Source: Bacteroidales bacterium (GTDB lineage Bacteria > Bacteroidota > Bacteroidia > Bacteroidales > UBA4417). From it: a stretch of DNA of 64,000 nucleotides. The translations under genes were made by a program, and so were the position numbers. The stretch is from contig JADJGZ010000014.1 in NCBI GenBank assembly GCA_016707785.1, forward strand, positions 62,001 to 126,000, read 5' to 3'. Below the pieces are notes generated by a model. The model searched no databases. It saw nothing but the letters and a program-made list of their open reading frames with translations, and was not told the DNA's origin. Within the stretch, counting starts at the first letter, position 1. Every line of letters begins with the position of its first letter. Positions 47,225 through 54,397 of this stretch are shown here, one piece after another.

Positions 47225-47401
47225 CTGGGTTAATCATTTTGGATTTCGGATTTTGGTCCGCCAGCTGGCGGATGGGTCTTGGATTTTAGATTTTGAATTT
47301 TGCAATTTGCAATTTACAATTTGCTTTTTTCATTTTTTCATTAGTCAGGAGAGCCCTAAGCAGGACTTGATTGATCATCAGAAAGCTTTCGAAATCCATA
47401 T

Positions 47402-47430
47402 AAAACAAACATCCCGACTTTTGGCCGGGA
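47402..47430 (-). terminator. Terminator of operon D-C-B-A
   Basis: On the minus strand TCCCGGC, loop CAAAA, GTCGGGA (one G-U pair), then TGTTTGTTTTAT. It lies 32 nt after the stop at 47462. Confidence 0.75.
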
Positions 47431-47461
47431 CGTTCGAAAGCATAAAAGTGAGGATTAATTT

Positions 47462-48961
47462 TTATGGTAAAATAGCATGAGCAGCAGCTGTGGAGTTATT
47501 GTCAACAATTGCCATATCAGATCCATCAACGATTCCGTCACCGGTTGCATCTTCCGGCACGTAACCGGTCACTGCAGCTGTACTCGAGTTATCAACAACT
47601 GCCATATCGGAGCCATCCACAATTCTGTCCTGTGTAATGTCGGCTCCATATATCGCCCAATAGCCACCTGCCATGAGTTTCATGTTGTTCCCGTAAGCTT
47701 TGGCAGCAGCATCAGTAAAATTGTAAGTGATTGCCCCCCCTGAAACTGTTAACGGAACGGCAGATGTAGTTTCAAGACTGTTCCGATGTTTCACAGTAAC
47801 ATAGTAAGATCCACTGAGGAAACCCGGAAAGGTTGCCGATAGGGCACCTGAAGTACTCAGGTTAACATTTGGGATGGAATAGGCAATAGTAGCATAGGAT
47901 GCTGCATTGTGAAGTTCAATTGTGACCCTGTCAGCTGTAGTGCCTGGAAATTGGTCGCCACTGGCATTCTGAGCTTTCCGCATTACTCCTCCACTATTAT
48001 ATAAACCTTCAAGCAGGACAGTAAGAGTAGCATTATTATTGGGGAGTACCTGGTAGCCTGTAAATGTTCCAAAAGTTGAAACGGCATTTGCGGTTAAGAG
48101 GTCGGATGCAGTATTAGTGATACTAAAATAATCAACCAAACCAGGGTTTACTCTTACGCAATAAATGGAACTTTCGGTGCCAACCACATCAGCAGGAACA
48201 TATTTGAAACTTGCATTGCAGTTAAAACCGGTTATTCCACTTTGAGTTACATCCCAGTAGCGGTTTAAGTAACTACCTCCGGGTGTTCCGGGATAAACAG
48301 CATTGGTTAGTTTTACCCCGGCGTAGCAATTGGCAGGGAAAGTGCCTGCGATAAAATTGAGAGTAACAGGCGAGTATTCAGCTGTTCCGGTATTATCGCC
48401 AACAGGAAAGACAAAGCTGCCTGGACCGGTATAAAGTTTTCGTAATTCTCCGGTACCGGTCGCAACTACCATTGCAGCTGATGAAGGAGCTCCACCAATT
48501 GCAGCTGTAGTCCCCAGGGTTAGATTATTGGCACCCAGGATAACCTGTCCAGAGGTTAAGGTAAGAGTTCCATTAATCCTGTTTTCTCCACCATTGGTCA
48601 GACCCGTTGGATTATTGAGTGTAAGGTTCTGGATTACATTGCTGCCATTAAGCGCCTGGTTTACAGTTCCTGAAAAATGCAAAGTTCCGGAGCCTACAGC
48701 ATTGGCAGATGCATTTTCATTAACAAGATTTTTCTTCAAAACAACTGTACCGGCATTATCAAGGACGCCACCACTTTTAATTGTAAGGCTTTCCATCGAT
48801 ACGATTGTTGTTCCTGCAACTACTTTTAATGTAGTTCCGGATGTGATTACATTTTCAGCATGCAACTGGGTTATCATAATGGAAAAGAAGCACATTATTG
48901 CAGAAAAAGCAGGGAATGCTGAAAAACCAGATATTGTTTTCTTTTTGTAGAACTTTTTCAT
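47462..48961 (-). CDS. Secreted beta-strand-rich protein A with dockerin-like C-terminal module
   Basis: 499 residues. Signal peptide to ~36 (MITQLHAEN). Residues ~40-160 are beta-strand repeats of filamentous/autotransporter-like type (TTLKVVAGTTIVSMESLTIKS, GTLTLTSGQVILGANNLTLG). Residues ~160-305 hold a second beta domain ('GPGSFVFPVGD', 'YLNRYWDVTQSG'), typical of secreted Bacteroidota proteins with a T9SS tail. Instead it has the shared C-terminal module (~310-499: LLEGLYNSGG, 'VKHRNSLETTS', loops DITQDRIVDGSD and DATGDGIVDGSD, end ILP). In the first loop Gly6 is Arg and position 3 is Thr, so calcium binding there may be weakened. It is the last gene of operon D-C-B-A (120 nt after B). 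A nearly identical copy is A' at 54398. Confidence 0.93.
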   Translation of the reverse strand: MKKFYKKKTISGFSAFPAFSAIMCFFSIMITQLHAENVITSGTTLKVVAGTTIVSMESLTIKSGGVLDNAGTVVLKKNLVNENASANAVGSGTLHFSGTVNQALNGSNVIQNLTLNNPTGLTNGGENRINGTLTLTSGQVILGANNLTLGTTAAIGGAPSSAAMVVATGTGELRKLYTGPGSFVFPVGDNTGTAEYSPVTLNFIAGTFPANCYAGVKLTNAVYPGTPGGSYLNRYWDVTQSGITGFNCNASFKYVPADVVGTESSIYCVRVNPGLVDYFSITNTASDLLTANAVSTFGTFTGYQVLPNNNATLTVLLEGLYNSGGVMRKAQNASGDQFPGTTADRVTIELHNAASYATIAYSIPNVNLSTSGALSATFPGFLSGSYYVTVKHRNSLETTSAVPLTVSGGAITYNFTDAAAKAYGNNMKLMAGGYWAIYGADITQDRIVDGSDMAVVDNSSTAAVTGYVPEDATGDGIVDGSDMAIVDNNSTAAAHAILP

Positions 48962-49081
48962 AAGGAGGGATATTAAGGTATGCTTCGTTTTATTCAGTGA
49001 TTGAGTTGATGAAGCAATTCACATTACTAAATTAAGTTTTTTTGTCGCTTTTTGTTCAATGTTAACTTCAAAAAGATTGAT

Positions 49082-51646
49082 TTATTTATTGGCAGGGGTT
49101 ACAGAGCTTACATATTTCCCCATCACAGGAGGAGGCGAAAGGGCTTCACATGATCCAAGTGTTGCTTTAAACAGGTTACCAGCCCTTGCATGAAAGCCCG
49201 TTGATAATACAACATTGTTTCCTGCTTTATAAGTGACATCTGTACCTAAACCCCCAGTGATGACCCTGGATGATGTTACACTACTACTTGCTTCATAAAG
49301 CTGAAACCCGGTGTAATTTGGGTTACTGGGGTCATTTGCGGGAGTAAGAAGATAGGCAATCGGACAACTGGTATACAATCCAGATGACCAAAGCCCCCGG
49401 CCATAGGTTGCAGCTCTAATAACTCCTGATGCTTCATTGATTTCAAGGTCAGAAACCGGAACATTAGGCAGCCCATTCTGGAATGGAATCCAATCGCCTG
49501 TATTTACATCCCTGTAATAGACTCCAAGATCAGTTCCAATATAAAGAGCATCGTCAGGTGATCCATTATTATCCTGATAGGCAATACAGTTCATGACAAT
49601 ATTTGGCAATGTACCGGAAATATTAGTCCAGCTGGCTCCTCCATCAATAGATTTATACACTTTTTGTCCTGCATTATAATTTCCTACGGTTACAAATACA
49701 TCCAGACTGTTATCAGGATTTACAGCAATAGATGTAATTGAATTGCTTGATAAACCCGTTGAGATAAGTGTCCAACTGGCAGCTGCATCATCAGACCGCC
49801 ATATGGATGTTCCTGATGCAGAATATACTCTATTTGTATTACTTGTGCCAATAGCCATTGCACTTGTTCCTGAAACTCCCATATTCGTCCATGAACTGCC
49901 ACCATTTATACTTTTGTAAACATCGTCATAACCACCATAAATGATACTGGCATTTGATGGGTTCATAATATAAGGCGTAACCCATGGTCCGGAAGCCGGT
50001 TTGATACCCGTCCAAGTAGCTCCCCCATCAGTTGACTTAACTAAAGTTCCATATTGCCGGGAATAATACATGATATTGGAATTGGAATGATCGATCATAG
50101 CATCCATGCCATCGGCTCCCTGAATGTGAGTCATAATAGTACTACCGGTCCATTTGTTTGAGCCATTATCCTGTGTGCCACCAATGAGTAAATTAGAATT
50201 GGTTTCAATGCCTGCAATCCGGTACCATTGTGTATTGGCAATGCCAGCGGTAAGATCAGTCCAGTTCAAACCAAAATCAGTGGATCTGAAAACGCCTCCA
50301 TCACTGCAGCAATAGAGGTAATTATTCAGTGGATTGATAGCAAGGTCATGGATATCAGCATGGGTATATCCAATTGTATTTCCCCGGGTGTCCCACCAGG
50401 ATGTTATAGTCCAGGAAGTCCCCCAATTGCCTGAAGACCATGTATTGATACCACCGACAATTACATCTGCATTGTTGGTCCTTGAAACGGCTACAGCAAG
50501 GTCGTAGGTGGTTTGTTCATCGGTATCATTTCCATTCGTGGCATATCCCAGGAGGTTTGGAGTTGTTGACCGAACGGAAAAACTGGTACCGCTATTGGTA
50601 GACAGGAAAAATCCTTTGAATGCACCGACAGCTGTAGATGGCCCACTGAAAAGGTAAACATAGTTTGGTGCATTGGGTGAAACAGCAATAGCAATTCGCC
50701 ATGCTCCAACTGGCATACCTGTAGTAACCTGAGTCCAGGTATCACCTGTATTAACAGAACGATAAAAAGTAGAAGTGCCTGATACATAAACAACTGTAGG
50801 GTCACCTGGTTTAAACTCAATATCCCGGTAATCACCATCCAGGACCTCAGTCCAGGAAGTTCCACCGTTAGTAGTTTTGTAAATACCAAGGGTAGTAACT
50901 GCCATCAGGATACTACTATTTGTAGGATGCATAATGAGTTTATATCCCCTGACATCATTAGCTACTGTCCAGGAAAGGCTGGTACTTGACCAGGTAACGC
51001 CCCCGTCAATGGTTTTTAATACGCCAATGGATTTTGTGTCTCCGCCATCTCCATCTCCTGTAAGAATGTACCTGATATTGGTGTTATTGTAGTCAACAGC
51101 AATGCCAGATACTCCTATTCTCGGCATCCCATCTGTGAGGGGTGTCCAGGAGGTGCCACCATTAGTGGTTTCCCATAAGCCACCGGAAGGCATGCCGAGC
51201 CAAAAAGTATTGGCTAAAGAGGGGTGAAAGCATATTACGTTAACGCGGCCTACACCCGGATTCCATCCTGCCAGGTTGGTATAGCTGGTTGGGCCTAAGT
51301 TTGCCCAATAGCCGGCTGAGACAAGAGGACTATCATTGTTAGGATTGGCATATCGTTCCTGTTCCTGGAGATAAGCTTCAAGATTACGGGCTTCTGTATT
51401 TGTGATTTTACCATCAGGTGTTAAACGGGTTTGGTTGTAGTACTCCCAACGTTTCCATTGTTTGTAACCTGTCCCTTGCCCTTTGTCCCGGGCAGAGTAG
51501 TATTGCTCAACGGTATTCTGAATGGCTGAGAAATCATTTGTTACTGGTTTCAGCCACATTTCAGAAGGGGAAGATAATTGTCCGAAGACTATTCCCCCCA
51601 TTATTACCGCAATTATTGTTAATAATAGGGTTATATATTTTTTCAT
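49082..51646 (-). CDS. Secreted BNR/VPS10-like propeller protein B with coathanger-like C-terminus
   Basis: 854 residues. The ATG at 51646 gives the signal peptide MKKYITLLLTIIAVIMGGIVFGQ; the longer frame to 51679 is not needed. The N-terminal ~100 residues include 'GYKQWKRWEYYNQTRLTPDG', shared with the 13419 protein. Residues ~100-755 hold at least ten Asp-box-like repeats (TNGGTSWTPLTDG, 'TIDGGVTW', 'SVNTGDTW', 'STDGGATW', 'SIDGGASW'), a large sialidase/sortilin-type propeller. The last ~85 residues (YEASSSVTSSRVITGG, 'YKAGNNVVLSTGFHA', FKATLGSC) look like the small beta-repeat domain NCBI calls 3-coathanger stack, which may act in surface retention (from memory, not a search). No module of dockerin type. 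Third gene of operon D-C-B-A, 58 nt after C. Paralogue of 56046-58625. Confidence 0.92.
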   Translation of the reverse strand: MKKYITLLLTIIAVIMGGIVFGQLSSPSEMWLKPVTNDFSAIQNTVEQYYSARDKGQGTGYKQWKRWEYYNQTRLTPDGKITNTEARNLEAYLQEQERYANPNNDSPLVSAGYWANLGPTSYTNLAGWNPGVGRVNVICFHPSLANTFWLGMPSGGLWETTNGGTSWTPLTDGMPRIGVSGIAVDYNNTNIRYILTGDGDGGDTKSIGVLKTIDGGVTWSSTSLSWTVANDVRGYKLIMHPTNSSILMAVTTLGIYKTTNGGTSWTEVLDGDYRDIEFKPGDPTVVYVSGTSTFYRSVNTGDTWTQVTTGMPVGAWRIAIAVSPNAPNYVYLFSGPSTAVGAFKGFFLSTNSGTSFSVRSTTPNLLGYATNGNDTDEQTTYDLAVAVSRTNNADVIVGGINTWSSGNWGTSWTITSWWDTRGNTIGYTHADIHDLAINPLNNYLYCCSDGGVFRSTDFGLNWTDLTAGIANTQWYRIAGIETNSNLLIGGTQDNGSNKWTGSTIMTHIQGADGMDAMIDHSNSNIMYYSRQYGTLVKSTDGGATWTGIKPASGPWVTPYIMNPSNASIIYGGYDDVYKSINGGSSWTNMGVSGTSAMAIGTSNTNRVYSASGTSIWRSDDAAASWTLISTGLSSNSITSIAVNPDNSLDVFVTVGNYNAGQKVYKSIDGGASWTNISGTLPNIVMNCIAYQDNNGSPDDALYIGTDLGVYYRDVNTGDWIPFQNGLPNVPVSDLEINEASGVIRAATYGRGLWSSGLYTSCPIAYLLTPANDPSNPNYTGFQLYEASSSVTSSRVITGGLGTDVTYKAGNNVVLSTGFHARAGNLFKATLGSCEALSPPPVMGKYVSSVTPANK

Positions 51647-51704
51647 AACTTGAAATATCTTGATTTTGTTTTTACACAATCATATCGATACCTTTTAGTG
51701 TTTG

Positions 51705-52277
51705 CTATTTCCCGGGTTGAGAGCTTTTAGGCTGATCATCTGGCCCTTTATAATCCCGATAACTAGTAACCTTTACTGTATAGGCAGGTTTTGGCTGATC
51801 GTCAGGAGCCTGGATCTTTCTGAAATCGAGATTCCCTTTTACCGTTTTACCTGCGGGTTGTTTGTCGCTATCAGCAGATTGTGAAGAAGGAGCAATCACT
51901 GCAGGCTTTTCATGAACTATCAGTAAAGATTTTGATTCCTTATCAGCATTTTCTTTCAGAATCTTTTCTTCGTTTTTTGTAGCCTTAGGTTTGGCATTGG
52001 TTTCACCATAGTCCTTTTCTAAAGGAAATTCTTTCGTGGTGAGTTTTGGGTCTACTGCCATTGTCGGGGGCTTTGAAGGATTGTCCATGCCGGAAGATTG
52101 CACTCTTGTTTTTTGTTCTGCACTAAGCTTAGGGTCTTCCGGTGCGCCACCAATGTATTGTTCCTGTTGCTGCTTTATTCCGGCAGCAGTTGGAGGATTT
52201 TGTTTATCCTGCGCATGAACGATTGAAAGTCCTAGAAGAAGCAGCAAGGATAAAGTGATTAATATTTTTGAATTCAT
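51705..52277 (-). CDS. Secreted or periplasmic protein C, unknown family with DDQP repeats
   Basis: 190 residues. Signal peptide MNSKILITLSLLLLLGLSIVHAQ; the rest is hydrophilic, charged and probably disordered, with much Lys/Pro/Gln. Two copies of a short motif are near the end: DFRKIQAPDDQP and 'YRDYKGPDDQP'. The same paired motif occurs in the paralogue at 58676 (DFRKVNGSNDQP, 'YREISGPNDQP'), along with DPKLSAEQK/DPKMTPEQK and NPSKP blocks, so those blocks are under selection. No known domain. It lies between D (30 nt upstream) and B (58 nt downstream), suggesting it works with these secreted proteins, for example as a linker or chaperone (inference). Confidence 0.85.
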   Translation of the reverse strand: MNSKILITLSLLLLLGLSIVHAQDKQNPPTAAGIKQQQEQYIGGAPEDPKLSAEQKTRVQSSGMDNPSKPPTMAVDPKLTTKEFPLEKDYGETNAKPKATKNEEKILKENADKESKSLLIVHEKPAVIAPSSQSADSDKQPAGKTVKGNLDFRKIQAPDDQPKPAYTVKVTSYRDYKGPDDQPKSSQPGK

Positions 52278-52307
52278 CTGTAGGATCTTTAGTTGAGTGA
52301 ATCTAAC

Positions 52308-53750
52308 TTACTTTTTAAGCGAAGTCTGGATTTTTTCGTTTTCAACCTTGAGAACATTAATCTCTTTTTGAAGATCTGTTATGAGCTTATTTTGCTCAAT
52401 CAGATGTAGCGTAAGTTCCTCAACTTTTTCCAGTAATTTACCCTGCATATCACCGATCACGATTCCGTTTTTTTCTACTTCTGCAGCAGGAGGGAGGCCA
52501 GGAAGGTGTTTATTCAGTTTTATGCTTTTTTCAAGTTCAGGTAATGACATTAATTTATAGTCATTTGAGAATACATAATCAGGCCAGCTGGCTAATGCCT
52601 GGACCAATACTTCTGTACAGGCTATTTTCCCGTTTACGGAAAGAGAGTAACCGGTTGCCTGGGTGGTAGTGCCGATTCTCAGGTCGTTGCTAACGTATAC
52701 ACTCCCGCTACTAAAATAACCGGCCCAATTGGTAGTTCCGCCTGAGGCTGTTCCATAAATTCCTATTCTTGTTCCGACTCCACTGCCATAGGCTTCACCA
52801 AAAACACCATATGCAAAGCTTGTATAAGTGGTCGAATTTGCCTGCCCTCTTACTCCCATCCAGCCACCTTCTCCGTAAACTCCAATACCATAACCCGGTG
52901 CCGGTTTCGAAATCCCTTCCAGGGCCCTGGTATCAATTGTTCTGGTGTGAAGGACCTGGGAGGATAATAGTGTCGACAATGAGTCTGCAGCACCTTCACC
53001 GCCCATAAATCCCTCAATCAATACCCTGCCTTTGTAACGGCCGGCATAATTGGTCCCAGCGCCTTTTGCCTGTCCGTAAAGGCCATAATTTGTGGATGAA
53101 AGATTGATCCCATCTGATATAAAAATACCGGCATAATTCTCGGAATTATCATCATTATTCCAGCCATACACTGCTGTTCCATTACCTCCTGCATTGGGTT
53201 TTATACCCAGTACACCGGCATTTACCACATCTAAAGGTGTACCTAGTAATGAGGGTTCCAGAACCCCAAGCATCCCGGTAGCATAAACGAATGAACTTTC
53301 GTCATTTCCCCTGATGGCTGCTTTCCCAGAAAAATAGTTTGTGACATTTAATCCATAGTTATCAGGATTGGTTAAGCCAATCCCAACTCTTCCGACATTA
53401 TAATAAATATCAGCTCCACTAAGCTGCCAGTAATCATTTGAAGAAGATCCTATTCGTTGCCAGGTTGCTCCATCAAAATAGTAGTAACCAGAAGTTGCGT
53501 CAGTCTGAAAAATGAGCAATCCGGTAACAGGAGCTGCCGGTCGCTGAGCAAATGTCATGCGGGGAATAAGTACCCCTTTTCCGGTAGCAGTTACATCCAG
53601 CATTGCAGAAGAATGTGGCGCAGCACCTGTGGTATTGATAGCCATCTGGGCTTTAAGAGATGCACTAAATACGATAGTAAAAATGAAAAAAACCATCCAC
53701 GTTAGAAATAATGAACAGTTCTCACCTGATTTAGGTAAAATTGTTTTCAT
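52308..53750 (-). CDS. Secreted fibre-like protein D with C-terminal coiled coil
   Basis: 480 residues. Long signal/TM segment (LTWMVFFIFTIVFSASLKAQ). The N-terminus has the pattern 'MAINTTGAAPHSSAMLDV, GKGVLIPRMTFAQRP', a common start of Bacteroidota fibre-like surface proteins. The middle (~150-380) is Gly/Tyr/Val-rich with repeated YGWNNDD, GVYG, VFGEAYG and AGYFSG blocks, likely a trimeric beta-prism or helix as in tail fibres. After 'SVNGKIACTEVLVQ' and 'WPDYVFSNDYKLMSLPELE' comes a heptad coiled coil (LLEKVEELTLHLIEQNKLI). First gene of operon D-C-B-A. Paralogues: 59271-60714 (frameshifted) and 61087-62499. Role by analogy: surface fibre or stalk, not demonstrated. Confidence 0.9.
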   Translation of the reverse strand: MKTILPKSGENCSLFLTWMVFFIFTIVFSASLKAQMAINTTGAAPHSSAMLDVTATGKGVLIPRMTFAQRPAAPVTGLLIFQTDATSGYYYFDGATWQRIGSSSNDYWQLSGADIYYNVGRVGIGLTNPDNYGLNVTNYFSGKAAIRGNDESSFVYATGMLGVLEPSLLGTPLDVVNAGVLGIKPNAGGNGTAVYGWNNDDNSENYAGIFISDGINLSSTNYGLYGQAKGAGTNYAGRYKGRVLIEGFMGGEGAADSLSTLLSSQVLHTRTIDTRALEGISKPAPGYGIGVYGEGGWMGVRGQANSTTYTSFAYGVFGEAYGSGVGTRIGIYGTASGGTTNWAGYFSSGSVYVSNDLRIGTTTQATGYSLSVNGKIACTEVLVQALASWPDYVFSNDYKLMSLPELEKSIKLNKHLPGLPPAAEVEKNGIVIGDMQGKLLEKVEELTLHLIEQNKLITDLQKEINVLKVENEKIQTSLKK

Positions 53751-54078
53751 AGAAGGGGATTTTAGGTTTCTAAACAGAAATTTGGTTAATGAAAGATACT
53801 ACATTTTTTCCGGATGTCCAAACTTTTTTTATTAAAACATGTAGAGTTCTACATATGTAATATGTTGATAATGAATATAAAGTTGGTGTGGAATAGTCTA
53901 TAACATCAGCCTGAGTAATTGATTTAGCTTGCATTTATATGAAAATAGATTAATTGTATATTAGTTATTTATTGGAATTATTAGAGACAATTTAAATTTC
54001 ACATATTTATGTTTAATGATAACAAAAAACGAATTCTAGAATCCAAGCCAAAGGATTTCCTTCGGGAGAATTCATCCG

Positions 54079-54223
54079 CATGAGGAGGCCCGATTTTTTG
54101 AAAAGCAATCCTCCAAGGGTAAATATATTAGTATTACAGTTAAGGAGGTGATGCTTAATGGATGAGGTTGTAAAACGATACCAGGAAATTTCTGAAATAG
54201 AAGGTGTACTTCTTTTGTAGTTG
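54079..54223 (+). pseudogene. Truncated duplicate of the DUF493 gene 3' half
   Basis: From GAGGCCCGATTTTTTGAAAAG to the stop at ~54221 the sequence is nearly identical to 46096-46236. It lacks the 5' half and has lost 2 nt (GCGGATGAGG became GGATGAGG), so it is out of frame. It sits upstream, on the opposite strand, of the A' gene end, as the intact gene does for A. It marks the left edge of the duplicated block. Confidence 0.85.
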
Positions 54224-54280
54224 AAACAGAGTCCTAAGCAGGACTTGATTGATCATCAGAAAGCTTACGAAATCCATATA

Positions 54281-54308
54281 AAACAAACATCCCGACTTTT
54301 GGCCGGGA
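54281..54308 (-). terminator. Terminator of operon D'-C'-B'-A'
   Basis: A copy of the 47402-47430 terminator (TCCCGGC, CAAAA loop, GTCGGGA, T-rich tail on the minus strand), about 90 nt after the stop at 54398. Confidence 0.7.
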
Positions 54309-54397
54309 TGTGTATCGCTAAGGGGGTTAGCCGGACACAGAAAGCAAAAAAGCTACATAGATTTTGTGTTATGTGTTAGATTGTTCGGTAAAAACAA

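Larger units (their letters stand above)
46249..47368. repeat. 1.1-kb segment bounded by direct repeats CCTAAGCAGGACTT; missing from the copy at 54 kb
   Basis: CCTAAGCAGGACTT occurs at 46249-46262 and again at 47355-47368. At 54234-54247 the same motif occurs once: its left flank matches the left end here (DUF493 stop region) and its right flank matches the right end (terminator of the following operon). The 54-kb copy therefore lacks the segment and keeps one direct repeat. Insertion with target duplication, or deletion between the repeats, could explain this. No transposase gene or inverted terminal repeat is visible. Confidence 0.7.
46237..47461. other. 1.2-kb non-coding segment with nested direct repeats
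   Basis: No gene is recognised. It contains two copies of a ~140-bp repeat (46260-46400 and 46713-46850), two copies of a ~95-bp repeat (46497-46590 and 46617-46712), a two-hairpin repeat copy (~47201-47224) and A/T-rich stretches. The bulk (46263-47368) is flanked by CCTAAGCAGGACTT direct repeats. Confidence 0.75.
47462..53750 (-). repeat. Tandemly duplicated four-gene operon, copy 1 (D-C-B-A)
   Basis: Transcription order D (52308-53750), C (51705-52277), B (49082-51646), A (47462-48961), with gaps of 30, 58 and 120 nt. The same order and similar gaps (31, 50, 121 nt) recur in copy 2 at 54398-60714. Confidence 0.9.
53751..54397. other. Spacer between the two operon copies
   Basis: About 330 AT-rich bp upstream of the D gene, presumably with its promoter; it includes an ATGTAG-AGTT-CTACAT inverted repeat near 53838-53853. 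It continues into the DUF493 remnant (54079-54223), the terminator of operon copy 2 (54281-54308) and about 90 bp without further features. Confidence 0.6.

Noticed and set aside
46237..47461. Insertion sequence
   Set aside because: No transposase fragment on either strand and no terminal inverted repeats, although the flanking direct repeats keep an insertion possible.
47253..47480. 75-codon open frame overlapping the operon terminator
   Set aside because: It runs over low-complexity T-rich DNA and the terminator hairpin; no protein features.
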